Assembly (NCBI GenBank): GCA_963810485.1 | Contig: CAWENQ010000003.1 | Span: forward strand, 806,001-870,000 | DNA: 64,000 bases | Reading direction: 5' to 3' | From: DATKFM01 sp963810485 | GTDB lineage: Bacteria > Pseudomonadota > Alphaproteobacteria > Dongiales > Dongiaceae | In this document: positions 42,696 to 53,195 of the stretch, piece after piece | How positions within the stretch are numbered: position 1 is the first letter of the stretch | How the letters are laid out: every line of letters starts with the position of its first letter | Program-made: the position numbers and the translations under genes | The notes under the pieces: model-generated | The model's input: only the letters and a program-made list of their open reading frames with translations | The model's database searches: none | Told to the model about the DNA's origin: nothing

Positions 42696-43946
42696 TTAAC
42701 GCCCCTCCGCGAGCTTGCTGACGATCTTGATCTCGGAATGAAGCGTGCGATGAACCGGGCATTTCTCCGCAATCTCCAGCAGCCGCTGGCGCTGCATGGC
42801 ATCAAGCGGCCCCAGGACCTCGATCTGCCGGTCGATCCTGTCGATCTTGCCCTCCTTCGTCTCGCAATCGGCACAGTCGACGGCATGGATCTTCTCGTGG
42901 CTCAGTCGAACGCGAACCTGCTCCAGCGGCCATTTCTTATGGTCGGCATAGAGCCGCAAGGTCATCGATGTGCAAGCGCCCAAACCGGCCAGCAGGAAAT
43001 CATAGGGGTTGGGGCCGAGATCGCTGCCACCCGCTTCCACCGGTTCGTCGGCGGCCAGGCGATGCCGGCCGATGCGTACCTCCTGTGCCATGCGGCTTAT
43101 GCCGCGGCTGGAGTCGGCGCCCCGTTCGCTGACTATGACCGCACCGGCCGGCGCCAGCGCGACGTCAGCGCTCGCCGGACGTTCGCCGATGTAGCGCGCC
43201 GCCCATGCCGCCAGGACATCGGCGACATAGACGGCGTCGCGCCGCCGGCTCAGCAGATGATCGGCATCGTCAAGAGAAACGAAACTCTTCGGATGCTTGG
43301 CCGCCTGGAAGATCAGGCCGGCATTCTCGATTCCGACGGTCTTGTCGAGCGGCGCATGAAAGATCAGCAGCGCCTTGCCGAGCTTTCCCAGCTTGTCGGC
43401 ATTGTTCTGGGTTGCGATATCGTCAAGAAACTCCTTCCGGATGCGGAAAGGCCGTCCGGCCAAATGCACCTCGGCCTCGCCCTTCAATTCGATCTCCGCC
43501 TGCTTGTCCTTCAGCAGATGGAGAACATGGGCGGGATCGGCGGGCGCGCCGATCGTCGCAACGGCTACAGCCTCCGGCATGCGATGCGCCGCCGCCAGAA
43601 CCGCCGCCCCGCCCAGGCTATGCCCGATCAGGATCCTGGGCGCAGCGTAGTTGTCCCGCAGGAAATCCGCGGCTCTCACAAGGTCCTCGACATTCGAGGT
43701 GAAGTTGGTATGGGCAAAATCGCCTTCGCTGGCGCCAAGGCCGGTGAAATCGAAGCGCAAGACGGCAATGCCGCGAGCCGCGAGCCCTTCGGCGATTCTG
43801 CCGGCGGCGAATATATCCTTCGTGCAGGTGAAGCAATGGGCAAAGAGCGCATAGGCCAAGGGTTCGCCATCGGGAAATTCAAGCCGCGCCGCCAGTGCTG
43901 CTCCCTGCGAGCCAGGAAAGGTCAGTTTCTCGAAACGCGAAACCAT
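42696..43946 (-). CDS. Bifunctional alpha/beta hydrolase - OsmC family protein
   Basis: 416 residues in two domains. Residues ~1-255: alpha/beta hydrolase with nucleophile elbow IGHSLGGAAV, FAHCFTCTKD near the start and DDADHLL with the catalytic His. Residues ~275-416: OsmC/Ohr-like, with redox Cys in GLGACTSMTLRLYAD and AEKCPVHRTLHSEI. This fused order is a known architecture. OsmC parts reduce organic hydroperoxides. Shares its start region with the divergent Nudix gene, whose longest frame begins at 43945. Confidence 0.93.
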   Translation of the reverse strand: MVSRFEKLTFPGSQGAALAARLEFPDGEPLAYALFAHCFTCTKDIFAAGRIAEGLAARGIAVLRFDFTGLGASEGDFAHTNFTSNVEDLVRAADFLRDNYAAPRILIGHSLGGAAVLAAAHRMPEAVAVATIGAPADPAHVLHLLKDKQAEIELKGEAEVHLAGRPFRIRKEFLDDIATQNNADKLGKLGKALLIFHAPLDKTVGIENAGLIFQAAKHPKSFVSLDDADHLLSRRRDAVYVADVLAAWAARYIGERPASADVALAPAGAVIVSERGADSSRGISRMAQEVRIGRHRLAADEPVEAGGSDLGPNPYDFLLAGLGACTSMTLRLYADHKKWPLEQVRVRLSHEKIHAVDCADCETKEGKIDRIDRQIEVLGPLDAMQRQRLLEIAEKCPVHRTLHSEIKIVSKLAEGR

Positions 43947-44025
43947 GGCAGCGCTCCCTCATGTCCCCTTGCCTAGGACCATCCGTATCGGCGACAAGCA
44001 AGCTGTGCAAGAGCCAGTGAGCGCC

Positions 44026-44625
44026 ATGACCAGTGACGATTTTCAGCTGATCGAAAAGACCGCGAGTTTCCAGGGCTATTTCCGCATCGAGCGGTACCGT
44101 TTCCGCCACAAACTGTTCGCCGGCGGCTGGAGCGGCGACATCAGCCGCGAGGTCTTCGAGCGCGGCCACGCCGTGGCGGTGCTGCCCTATGATCCGGAGC
44201 GGGACGCCGTGCTGTTGATCGAGCAGTTCAGGATCGGCGCCCTGGCCGGGAACATGCCTCCATGGCAAGTCGAGGTGATTGCCGGCATCATAGATGAAGG
44301 CGAGTCACCCGAGCAGGTGGCGCATCGCGAAGCGGAGGAAGAGGCCGGCTGCAAGCTCGAAGATCTGGTGCCGGTCGCGCACTACCTGGCGAGCCCCGGC
44401 GGCACCAGCGAAACCTGCCGGCTCTACTGCGCGCGCATCGATAGTCGCGGACTCGGCGGCATCCATGGCCTCGCCCATGAGCATGAGGATATCCGCGTGA
44501 CCGTTGTGCCGTTCGACGAAGCTCACGCCATGATGGAGAATGGCGTGATCGGCAATGCGACCGCACTGATCGCCCTGCAATGGCTTGCGCTCAACCGCGA
44601 GATGCTGAGAAAGCGCTGGCTCTAG
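44026..44625 (+). CDS. Nudix hydrolase, ADP-ribose pyrophosphatase-like
   Basis: 199 residues from ATG 44026; the frame opens at 43945, overlapping the divergent gene's start codon, and the family match begins at DDFQLIEKTASFQGYFR, so 44026 is preferred. Nudix box GIIDEGESPEQVAHREAEEEAG is complete. FAGGWSGDISREVFERGHAV and PGGTSE are as in NudF/YffH. Hydrolyses ADP-ribose or a related nucleotide sugar to AMP plus phosphosugar. Confidence 0.9.
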   Translation: MTSDDFQLIEKTASFQGYFRIERYRFRHKLFAGGWSGDISREVFERGHAVAVLPYDPERDAVLLIEQFRIGALAGNMPPWQVEVIAGIIDEGESPEQVAHREAEEEAGCKLEDLVPVAHYLASPGGTSETCRLYCARIDSRGLGGIHGLAHEHEDIRVTVVPFDEAHAMMENGVIGNATALIALQWLALNREMLRKRWL

Positions 44626-44697
44626 CGGCCTGAGAACCCTTGATCGGACCGCCCGGCCGCCATTAGTGTGGCCGCCCTTGCCCTTACAAACTGCAGC

Positions 44698-45705
44698 ATG
44701 CCCATGAACATCCGCGACGGATTCATCGATACGGTCGGCAATACGCCGCTGATCAAGCTCCGCAAGGCGTCGGAGATGACGGGCTGCACCATTCTGGGCA
44801 AGGCGGAGTTCCTCAATCCCGGCGGTTCGGTCAAGGACCGCGCCGCACTGGCCATCATCAAGGATGCCGAGGCCAAGGGCCTGATCCGGCCCGGCGGCAT
44901 CATCGTCGAGGGCACGGCCGGCAACACCGGCATCGGCCTGGCGCTAGTGGGCAATGCCAGCGGTTACCGGACGGTGATCGTGATCCCCGATACCCAGTCG
45001 CAGGAGAAGAAGGACATGCTGCGGCTCTGCGGCGTGGATTTGCGAGAGGTGCCGGCGGTTCCCTACAAGAACCCGTTCAACTATGTGCATGTGTCCGAGC
45101 GGCTGGCCCACGACCTCGCTAAGACCGAGCCCAACGGCGCCTTCTGGGCGAACCAGTTCGACAATGTCGCCAACCGCCAGGGGCACTACGAGACCACCGG
45201 CCCCGAGATCTGGGAACAGACCGGCGGCAAGGTGGATGGATTCATCTGCGCCATAGGCACCGGCGGCACGCTGTCCGGCGTGGGTATGTTCCTGAAGGAG
45301 CGCAATCCGAAAATCCGAATCGGCCTCGCCGACCCCATGGGGGCGGCGCTCTACAGTTACTTCAAGACCGGTGAACTGAAGGCCGAAGGCAGCTCCATTA
45401 CCGAGGGCATCGGCCAGGGCCGAGTCACAAAGAATGTCGAGGGTACGCCTGTTGATGTGCCCTATCAGATCACGGATGAAGAGTGGCTGCCCCTCGTCTT
45501 CGATTTGCTCAAGCATGAGGGGTTGTGCCTAGGTGGTTCCAGCGGCATCAACATCGCCGGCGCCATCCGTCTGGCCAAGGAGATGGGGCCGGGCCATACC
45601 ATCGTCACCATCCTCTGCGACTATGGCACCCGCTATCAGAGCAAGATGTTCAATCCGGTCTTCCTGCGCTCTAAGAACCTGCCGGTGCCGGACTGGCTGG
45701 CCTAG
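44698..45705 (+). CDS. cysK: Cysteine synthase A (O-acetylserine sulfhydrylase)
   Basis: 335 residues from ATG 44698 (ATG 44704 also fits). Fold-type II PLP enzyme: DGFIDTVGNTPLIKLRKA, PLP Lys in NPGGSVKDRAALAII, substrate loop EGTAGNTGIGLAL, GTGGTLSGVGMF and the C-terminal GLCLGGSSGINIAGA. All active-site loops intact, unlike the relative at 35003-35989. Makes cysteine from O-acetylserine and sulfide. No clear ribosome site. The sulfurtransferase downstream also handles cysteine-derived sulfur. Confidence 0.92.
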   Translation: MPMNIRDGFIDTVGNTPLIKLRKASEMTGCTILGKAEFLNPGGSVKDRAALAIIKDAEAKGLIRPGGIIVEGTAGNTGIGLALVGNASGYRTVIVIPDTQSQEKKDMLRLCGVDLREVPAVPYKNPFNYVHVSERLAHDLAKTEPNGAFWANQFDNVANRQGHYETTGPEIWEQTGGKVDGFICAIGTGGTLSGVGMFLKERNPKIRIGLADPMGAALYSYFKTGELKAEGSSITEGIGQGRVTKNVEGTPVDVPYQITDEEWLPLVFDLLKHEGLCLGGSSGINIAGAIRLAKEMGPGHTIVTILCDYGTRYQSKMFNPVFLRSKNLPVPDWLA

Positions 45706-45807
45706 CCGGCGGCACATGCCGTCGGTTGCCTGTATGGATACAAGCAGAGGCTTGATCCTCGGCGGACCGGCGGGAATGATCCTCTGAACTGAGGGAGAAC
45801 CTGCGGC

Positions 45808-46518
45808 ATGACTGAACTCGTCTTTCGCGCCGAGCCTTATACCAAGTCCTGCGAGGCCAAGGTCGTTTCAGCCGATGAGCGGGGCATCCGGCTGGACCGC
45901 ACGGTGTTCTATGCCGAGAGCGGCGGCCAAATGGGCGACACCGGCGTTTTGCGCCTCGCCGATGGCCGGTCGATCCAGATCGCCAATACCGTCAAGGGCA
46001 ATGGCCATGACGACGTGGTGCATGTTCCGGCGCCCGGGTCGGAGTTGCCTGCCGCCGGCGCGACTGTGAATGCCGAGATCGACTGGGAACGCCGCCACCG
46101 GCTGATGCGCATGCATACCTGCCTGCATTTGCTGTCCTCAATCATCAAGGGCGACGTCACCGGGGGCCAGGTCAGCGACGGCAAGGGACGGCTCGACTTC
46201 AACCTGCCGGACACCGCGCTGGACAAGGTCCATATCACGACCGAGCTCAATCGCCTGGTCCGCGAGGACCATCCGGTGCAGCCGCGCTGGATCACCGACG
46301 AAGAGCTGATGGCCAAGCCGGAGCTGGTCCGCACCATGTCGGTGAAGCCGCCGATGGGCAGCGGCCGCGTGCGCCTGCTAGAAATCGAGGGTGTCGATTT
46401 GCAACCCTGCGGCGGCACCCATGTGGCGCGCACCGGCGAGATCGGCGCTGTGGAAGTCACGAAGATCGAGAACAAGGGCCGGCAGAACCGGCGCGTGAAC
46501 ATAGCCTTCGCCACCTAG
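45808..46518 (+). CDS. Alanyl-tRNA editing protein (AlaX-like)
   Basis: 236 residues, second-additional-domain fold of alanyl-tRNA synthetase editing. Zinc ligands are MHTCLHLL (HxxxH) and PCGGTHVARTG. DRTVFYAESGGQMGDTG is the N-terminal signature. Trans-edits Ser- or Gly-mischarged tRNA-Ala. GGGAGAA ribosome site 14 bases ahead of the ATG. Follows cysK by about 100 bases. Confidence 0.93.
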   Translation: MTELVFRAEPYTKSCEAKVVSADERGIRLDRTVFYAESGGQMGDTGVLRLADGRSIQIANTVKGNGHDDVVHVPAPGSELPAAGATVNAEIDWERRHRLMRMHTCLHLLSSIIKGDVTGGQVSDGKGRLDFNLPDTALDKVHITTELNRLVREDHPVQPRWITDEELMAKPELVRTMSVKPPMGSGRVRLLEIEGVDLQPCGGTHVARTGEIGAVEVTKIENKGRQNRRVNIAFAT

Positions 46519-46561
46519 GATTTCGCGCCGCCGATTACACCAACAAACCGAGGCATTCAGC

Positions 46562-46834
46562 ATGCTGTTCATGGTCGTCGAGGATTTCCGCAATCGGGAT
46601 AGGAAAGCGATCTATCGCCGCGTCCGGGAAAAGGGCCGCATGACGCCCGAGGGGCTGAAGTTCGTCAGCAGCTGGGTGACGGCGGACATGACGCGCTGCT
46701 TCCAGCTCATGGAGGTCGATGACATCGCCCTGTTCCAAAAATGGGTGGCGGAATGGTGCGATCTCGCCGAGTTCGAGATCGTCCCGGTTGTGGCCGGCAA
46801 GGACACCGCCGAAGCCCTCAGCAGCCAGCTCTGA
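46562..46834 (+). CDS. DUF3303-family small protein
   Basis: 90 residues: MLFMVVEDFRNRDRKAIYRR, MTPEGLKFVSSWVTADMTRC, FQLMEVDDIALFQKWVAEW, EIVPVVAGKD. Matches the DUF3303 dimeric alpha-beta-barrel family, of unknown function. GAGG ribosome site. Sits 43 bases behind AlaX. Confidence 0.85.
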   Translation: MLFMVVEDFRNRDRKAIYRRVREKGRMTPEGLKFVSSWVTADMTRCFQLMEVDDIALFQKWVAEWCDLAEFEIVPVVAGKDTAEALSSQL

Positions 46835-46929
46835 TCCCGATTTGTGTGCGTTGCAGCAGGGCTCGGCTGTTGCCCGCCAAAGGTTGACCGCCCATATTGC
46901 GATTATTCGCATTCATCGTCCGGCAGACC

Positions 46930-47781
46930 ATGTCCTACGCACATCCTGAAAGTCTCGTCTCCACCGAGTGGCTGGCGCAGCGCCTGACTGCGCCCGATAT
47001 TCGAATCGTCGACGGCACCTGGTTCTTGCCGGCGCAGAATCGAAATGCCCGGCGCGAGTATGAGGACGCGCATATTCCGGGCGCGGTATTCTTCGATATC
47101 GACGACATCGCCGACACCGCGTCAGACCTGCCCCATATGCTGCCGAGCCCGGAGAAATTCTCCTCCAGGGTGCGCAAGCTGGGCCTCGGCGACGGCAACC
47201 GCATCATCGTTTATGACGGCCAGGGCATGATGAGCGCGGCGCGGGTCTGGTGGATGTTCCGCGTGTTTGGCCATGACGATGTGGCAATTTTGGATGGCGG
47301 CCTGCCGAAATGGATCGCCGAGGGACGGCCGGTCGAGGATCGCGTGCCGCAGCCGCGGGAACGTCACTTCACGGCGCGCATTAATAACTTCATGGTGCGC
47401 GACATCGGCCAGGTTAAGGGCAATCTGGAGACGAAGCGGGAACAAGTGGTGGATGCCCGCGCCGCAGGGCGATTTAAGGGCACCGATCCGGAAGTCTGGC
47501 CAGGCCGCCGCAGCGGGCATATTCCCGGCAGTTACAACCTGCCCTTTAATGAGCTGCTGGATGCCAAAGCGAAGACCTTTCTGTCGGCGGATCAGATCGC
47601 CGAGAAGTTTCGCCGCGCCGGTGTCGACCTCACGAGGCCAATCGTCACATCTTGCGGTTCGGGTGTTACCGCCGCCGTACTCGCCTTCAGTCTGCATCTG
47701 ATCGGTCATAACGACGTGGCGCTCTATGACGGCTCCTGGGCGGAATGGGGCCGGCCCGGCGATACGCCGGTGGAGACATGA
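46930..47781 (+). CDS. sseA: 3-mercaptopyruvate sulfurtransferase (two rhodanese domains)
   Basis: 283 residues from ATG 46930; the frame opens 11 codons earlier. Two rhodanese domains: inactive first (YEDAHIPGAVFFDIDDIAD, RIIVYDGQGMMSAARVWWMF) and catalytic second with Cys in TSCGSGVTAAVLAF. The CGSGVTA loop marks mercaptopyruvate rather than thiosulfate enzymes. Transfers sulfur from 3-mercaptopyruvate. Overlaps the next start (ATGA at 47778). Confidence 0.93.
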   Translation: MSYAHPESLVSTEWLAQRLTAPDIRIVDGTWFLPAQNRNARREYEDAHIPGAVFFDIDDIADTASDLPHMLPSPEKFSSRVRKLGLGDGNRIIVYDGQGMMSAARVWWMFRVFGHDDVAILDGGLPKWIAEGRPVEDRVPQPRERHFTARINNFMVRDIGQVKGNLETKREQVVDARAAGRFKGTDPEVWPGRRSGHIPGSYNLPFNELLDAKAKTFLSADQIAEKFRRAGVDLTRPIVTSCGSGVTAAVLAFSLHLIGHNDVALYDGSWAEWGRPGDTPVET

Positions 47782-48764
47782 AGATCGAGCTCTACGCCGA
47801 CAGCGACTTCGATGCTGTCGTCGCGCTCTGGGACGCCTGCGGGCTGAATGTCGCCTACAATGACCCGGCCAGCGATATCGCCCGCTTGCGGCGGGATGAC
47901 AATGCGGCGCTGTTCGTCGGCCATGTTGACGGCAAGCTTATCGGCTCAATTATCATCGGCCATGACGGCCATCGCGGCTGGATCTACCGGCTGGCGATCG
48001 CCCCTGATCATCGCCTCCACGGCCATGCCCGTGCGCTCGTGCGCCGTGCCGAGACCTGGCTGAAGGAGCGGAACATCCGCAAGAGCCAGTTCATGATCCG
48101 GGACAGCAACGAGGCGGTGAAGAACTTCTATGTCCGCCTCGGCTATGAAGTGCAGCCGCGTATCGTCATGTCACGCTGGGTCGACAATGATCAGGACGAT
48201 CCACCGGCGCCGACGCTGGATGTGGTGATCACGCATCTGGAGATGCTGGGCGCGCCGAAGCGCCCCACGGTACCCGCGCCGCCGGGAAGGCTGGCTCTGC
48301 TGAAATTGGAAAAGCCGACGATCGAGTTCTACCGCTATCTCTATGACAGCGTCGGCGAACAGTGGTTCTGGTGGGAGCGGCGGCAACTGAGTGCGGACAA
48401 GCTGCACGAGGTCATTACGCAGCTGACGCTCGATATCTATGTCCTATATGTCGGCGGCGAGCCTGCCGGCTATGTCGAGTTGAACCGCCAAGCGATGCCG
48501 GAGATCAACGTCGACTACTTCGGACTGATGCCCCATTTCACCGGCCGGGGCTATGGCGGCTATTTCCTGAACTGGGCAGTGGATCAGGCCTGGTCCCATG
48601 AACCGAAGCGCCTGACGGTCGCCTCCTGCTCCCTCGATGATCCCCGCGGGCTGCGCACATATCAGAAGGCAGGGTTTGTTCCCTATCAGCAGGAGCGCAG
48701 ATCGATCATCGACCCTCGCGCGCTCGGCCTGATTCCCGGACATCTGCAGCCGCGCCGAACTTAA
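47778..48764 (+). CDS. Tandem GNAT acetyltransferase
   Basis: 328 residues from ATG 47778, overlapping the SseA stop. Two GNAT folds. The first (residues 1-140): IYRLAIAPDHRLHGHARALV acetyl-CoA loop and NEAVKNFYVRLGYE, close to YpeA. The second (from ~170): LYVGGEPAGYVELN, DYFGLMPHFTGRGYGGYFLN with the acetyl-CoA loop, and DPRGLRTYQKAGFVPY. Both loops look functional. Substrate unknown. Confidence 0.88.
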   Translation: MKIELYADSDFDAVVALWDACGLNVAYNDPASDIARLRRDDNAALFVGHVDGKLIGSIIIGHDGHRGWIYRLAIAPDHRLHGHARALVRRAETWLKERNIRKSQFMIRDSNEAVKNFYVRLGYEVQPRIVMSRWVDNDQDDPPAPTLDVVITHLEMLGAPKRPTVPAPPGRLALLKLEKPTIEFYRYLYDSVGEQWFWWERRQLSADKLHEVITQLTLDIYVLYVGGEPAGYVELNRQAMPEINVDYFGLMPHFTGRGYGGYFLNWAVDQAWSHEPKRLTVASCSLDDPRGLRTYQKAGFVPYQQERRSIIDPRALGLIPGHLQPRRT

Positions 48765-49075
48765 CCAAACGCGGTGTGCGCCGGATCACACTTTCCGGTG
48801 ATTGCGCGCGGTTTCCAAGCTTTCTCCACGAATCCTCCAAGCGTCAGGGGCCGCCAGCCCCTACCTTGTTCGCTGTGAGTAACGGCAAATCCGGCACTAC
48901 CGCACCTCGTTAAGCCGGCCTGAGGTAGACCGAACTTCCCATTGGGCACGGTCAGAAACCCCGCAAGAAATCAACAATCGCAGCCAGCTCACGACAACCG
49001 CGCTGAACCGTTTCAGCGGGCCAAACTAGAACATGCCGGCATCAGAAACCCGGCCCATGAAGGTGGAGAATCAGG
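48765..49075. other. Leader region of the first RTX gene
   Basis: No gene. It contains the CRP-type half-perfect palindrome at 48775-48790 and, nearer the gene, AATCCTCCAAG at about 48832, a sequence also present in the leader of the second RTX gene near 52908. GGTGGAG ribosome site at about 49060. Confidence 0.6.
48775..48790. promoter_or_regulatory. CRP/FNR-type palindrome upstream of RTX gene 1 (one mismatch)
   Basis: TGTGCGCCGGATCACA, i.e. TGTGC-N6-TCACA, one base from the consensus. It is 286 bases upstream of the RTX1 start. Confidence 0.5.
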
Positions 49076-52000
49076 ATGGCGAGACTTACTGGCGGCCCAA
49101 TCAATAGCGTCAATTTCGATTTCCAGAACATCGACAGCTGGCTGAACGGTCCTATCTCCGACCAGTCGCCGACCGGATTCGTCGCGACGCCCGCGGCGAA
49201 TTTTCGCCTCGAATACACGGGTGTCGGCCTGACCTATGACGCCAACGGCATTCCTCTGTCCGGGACCATCACAGAAATCAGAGTCCTGCAATTCAACATC
49301 CTGTGGATGCAGTTCGAGGACATTGAAATTTCCGTCCAGGCCTATCGCAACTTCGTGGCGGACAACAATGCAGAAGGCATCTTCGCCGTTATCTTCTCGG
49401 GCGATGACATCATGTCGCGCGCCATGAACGATACATTCCCCGATCAATTCAATGGCTACGCGGGTAACGACTCGATCGACGGAAACGCTGGAGACGACAC
49501 GCTGCTCGGCGGCACCGGCAATGACAGTCTGGCCGGCGCCCTGGGCGCCGACAAGTTGTTCGGCGGTGCCGGCAACGACAGCTACTTCGTCGACGACGGC
49601 GGGGATATCGTTGATGAGGCAGGCGGATCGGGCATCGATACGGTCATCGTGCAGGTCTCGGATTTTTCCCTGTATGACAACGGGCGCGGCGCCATCGAGA
49701 ACATACAAGTCGAAGCAATCGGACGATCGGTCGTCTCCGGCAACGACATGGCGAACCGGATTACCGGTAATGGCGAACAGAACGAACTCTACGGCTATGA
49801 CGGCAACGACACCATCGACGGCAACGGCGGCAACGACACGCTCGTTGGCAACCTCGGTGCCGATAAACTGAGTGGCGGCGACGGCACCGACAGCCTCTTT
49901 GGCGGCGGCGCCAACGACACGCTCCTGGGCGGCACCGGTGACGACTTCTATGGCATAGACGATGGCGACAGCGTCGTGGAGTCGCAGGGCGGCACCCTCG
50001 GCGGCGTCGATACCGTCCGATACAACGGCGCCCAAGGCAGTGTCACGCTCGGCGCCAATCTCGAGAACCTCGTTCTTGGATCCGGGACAAATGGGACCGG
50101 CAATGAACTCGGTAACACCATTGCTGCAAATAGCGCCGGGAACCGGCTCGCCGGCCTGGCCGGCGATGACACGCTGCAAGGCGGAACGGGACACGACACG
50201 CTCGATGGCGGCAAAGGCGCCGACCTGATGCAGGGCGGCAATGGTGCGGATACTTACATCGTCGACAGCATCTTTGATCGAGTTCGACGAAGCCGGTGCC
50301 GCACCGCACCGCGATACCGTCGAGAGTTCTGTGTCCTATAGCCTCGCGATCGCCGACGGCCAGGTCACCGGCGATGTGGAGACCCTCATCCTCAAGGGAA
50401 CCGCATCGATCGACGGCACCGGCAATGGGCTGAACAATCTCCTGCAGGGCACCAGCGGCAAGAACCGCCTAGTCGGCCAGGATGGCAACGACACGATCGA
50501 TGGCGGCGCGGGCGCCGACACGATGATAGGTGGCAGCGGCAACGACACCTATGTCATCAATTCCACGGCCGACGTCTTCGAGGAAACCGGCGTCGATGTG
50601 CTGGACATGGTCGTCATCAACATGTCCGTCGACCTCAATGCCGCGCGATTCCAAGACATCGAATCCGTCGCTTTGACGGGTACCACCGCCCTTAATGCCA
50701 TTGGCACGAATGCTGGAAATCAGCTCTTCGGCAACGCCGGCGCGAACAAGCTCCTCGGCTTCGGTTCGCTCGACGATCTGAGAGGCGGTGCCGGCAATGA
50801 TACGCTGGACGGCGGCGAAGGCGATGACTTCATGTTTGGCGGCGCCGGCAACGACACCTACATCGTCGACAGCACCGACGATGTTGTGCTTGGCGAGGCG
50901 GCCGGCAAAGCTGGCGGCTTCGACACCGTACACAGCAGCGCCAAGAAGTACACGATGAGCGATAACGTCGAGTCCCTGAACCTGGACACCGGCGCCGCCA
51001 ACGGGACGGGAAATCATCTGAACAACCTAATCTCGGGCAACGAAATCGAAAACCTGCTCGACGGCAAGGGCGGCAATGACACGCTGAACGGCGACGGCGG
51101 AAACGACACTTTGTACGGAGACGATCTTGATGCCGACAGGCTCATCGGCGGCGGCGGCAACGATCTCTATATCGCCGGAGACGGCGACATAGCTATTGAA
51201 TCCAAGGCCGGCGCCGCCGGCGGCATCGACACCGTCCAGTATGCCGGCAGCCGTGCATTCACGCTCGGCGCCAATGTTGAGAATTTGGAACTTCTGAACA
51301 CCGGCGATGTTTCTGTGACCGGCAATGGGCTCGCCAACAATATCATCGGCCACACAGGCGAAAACCACCTGCGGGGAATGGCGGGTAACGACGTTCTGAA
51401 CGGCAATGGCGGCAGAGTCGATACACTCGACGGAGGCGCTGGTGCAGATACCATGGTCGGCGGCGGCGCCTTCGTCCACTACGTCGTCGACGACGTTCGC
51501 GATGTCATCGACAACTCTGGGCCGAGCGAGGGCAGCGTTCAGAGTTCGATTTCATTCAGTCTCGCAGAGAACGGCACAACCGTCTTCGGTCCGCTGCAGA
51601 GCCTTCTTTTGACCGGAACCCGGGCCATCAACGGAACGGGCACGACGGCGGCGAATTCGATCATAGGTAACAGTGCCGCGAATGTTCTGGATGGCGGTGA
51701 AGGCGGCGACAAACTCATTGGCGGCGCTGGAAACGACAGACTCATTGCGAGTGGAGATTGGCACGATCAGCTCGACGGCGGCACGGGCGCCGATACGATG
51801 GAAGCGGGTGGCGGGCATGATAACTACATTGTCGACTCACTAAGAGACGTGATCATCGAAGTTGTCGACCCTTCTGGCGGCAGAGACACAGTGTTCTCGG
51901 TTATCAACTACACGCTGCCGGATGGCCTGGAGAATCTGGTTGTCCTGGGCAAGGCGTCTGTCACAGGTGTTGGCAACGGTCTTGACAACATTGTCAACGG

Positions 52001-52772
52001 CGGCGACATCGCCAACAAGCTGTTCGGCCTCGGCGGAAATGATTCCATGTTCGGGAGCGACGGCAAAGACACGATCGATGGCGGCATCGGCAATGACACT
52101 ATGCTTGGTGGAGAGGGCAACGATACCTTTCGCATCGACTCTGCTGGCGACGTCCTGGACGAAAGTTTCTGGGGTGGAATCGACACCGCGATCACGACGG
52201 TCAGCTATTCCCTGGACACCACTACGGCGGCCAAAGTCGAAAACCTGACGCTTGCCGCCGGCGTCGGTGGTATCAGCGGTAACGGCAACGGGCTGAACAA
52301 TCTGATAACCGGCAATGAGGGCTTCAACGCCCTCAACGGCGCCGACGGCAATGATACGATCAACGGCGGCGGCGGCGTCGATAGCATCCTCGGTGGGAAA
52401 GGCAATGACAAGCTAAGCGGAGGCACCGGGAACGACCTGATACTAGGCGGCGAGGGCAACGATACGCTCAGCGGCGGAACCGGCGCCGACTCGTTCTTCT
52501 ACGACAGTCTGGCCGACGGACACGACTTGATCGTCGGATTCGACGGGAATGCCAACGGCGGACGGGACGTGCTGGATCTGGAGACCTTATTCAATGATTT
52601 AGGCGTCGGCACCGAAGCGGAGCGAATTGCGCGGGTGCAGATCACTGACCGCGGCGCTGCCGTCGATGTGCGGATCGATACCGACGGTAATGGCTCGTTC
52701 GATCTTCTTGCGGTCACGCTGCAGACACCGGACGTCATTGTCGCCGGCGTGGACATAAGTGTGGGAGGCTAG
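49076..52772 (+). CDS. RTX calcium-binding repeat protein 1, frameshifted
   Basis: About 1,231 residues if joined; no signal peptide. N-terminal module of ~125 residues (NFDFQNIDSWLNGPI, YTGVGLTYDANGIPLSG), then nine repeats alternating GGxGNDTL nonapeptide stretches with YIVDS...ENL...GNxLNN segments, and a C-terminal module with VDVRIDTDGNGSFDLLAVTL, an EF-hand-like DxDxNG loop. Frame 1 ends at 50341, frame 2 starts earlier at 50241. The break is at 50272-50282, where one extra base (a C in TTTGATCGAG) explains it. Typical of type I secreted proteins; no secretion genes are in the window. Paralogues at 53196 and 59371. Confidence 0.88.
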
Positions 52773-52786
52773 CCCTCCCCTCGGCA

Positions 52787-52825
52787 GCCGCCGCGCCGTT
52801 TCCAGCGAGGCCGCGGCGCGGCGGC
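52787..52825 (+). terminator. GC-rich hairpin after RTX gene 1
   Basis: GCCGCCGCGCCG (52787-52798) and CGGCGCGGCGGC (52814-52825) are perfect 12-bp arms with a 15-base loop. A T tract is lacking. An almost identical hairpin follows RTX gene 2. Confidence 0.6.
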
Positions 52826-52859
52826 ACAATCGCAACAACGCCGCGGTTAACCTTAGGAG

Positions 52860-52875
52860 TGTGACACTCGTCACA
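52860..52875. promoter_or_regulatory. CRP/FNR-type palindrome upstream of RTX gene 2
   Basis: TGTGACACTCGTCACA, a perfect TGTGA-N6-TCACA, 321 bases upstream of the RTX2 start. Confidence 0.6.
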
Positions 52876-53195
52876 AAGCGGCAAATACCGGCGCAATCTC
52901 CCGGAATCCTCCAAGAAGCCTCCAAGCTTGCGGAACCGGCCGCGGCTATTGTCGCGGCGTAGGACACCAAACCCGATCCGGCGACATGATGACGCGCAGT
53001 AGTTGCCGACGTTTACCGGCGTAGCACCGCCTTTCATTCGTCGACCAGCAATTCGCTTTGCGACGAAGCTCCCGCGTCTCCCGGATTCGGGCGGGGGCGG
53101 CGCGATCGACAACCGAATGCCGCCCGACGGCGGCGAGTGATGCAAAACAGGCCGATGCAAGTCAATGACATCGGCGCAGCGAGTGGAGATGGACC

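Larger units (their letters stand above)
52773..53195. other. Intergenic region between RTX 1 and RTX 2
   Basis: No convincing gene in either strand. It holds the GC-rich hairpin at 52787-52825, the CRP-type palindrome at 52860-52875, the AATCCTCCAAG shared with the RTX1 leader, and a GGAGATGGACC start region before ATG 53196. Confidence 0.65.

Noticed and set aside
19040..50282. Programmed +1 ribosomal frameshifting at the four broken genes
   Set aside because: The four sites share no slippery sequence, stop codon or Shine-Dalgarno-like stimulator, and the families do not use recoding.
52735..53160. 141-codon open frame in the gap between RTX genes, minus strand
   Set aside because: Overlaps the RTX1 end, the hairpin and the CRP-type site; composition is Arg/Gly/Pro low complexity with no ribosome site.
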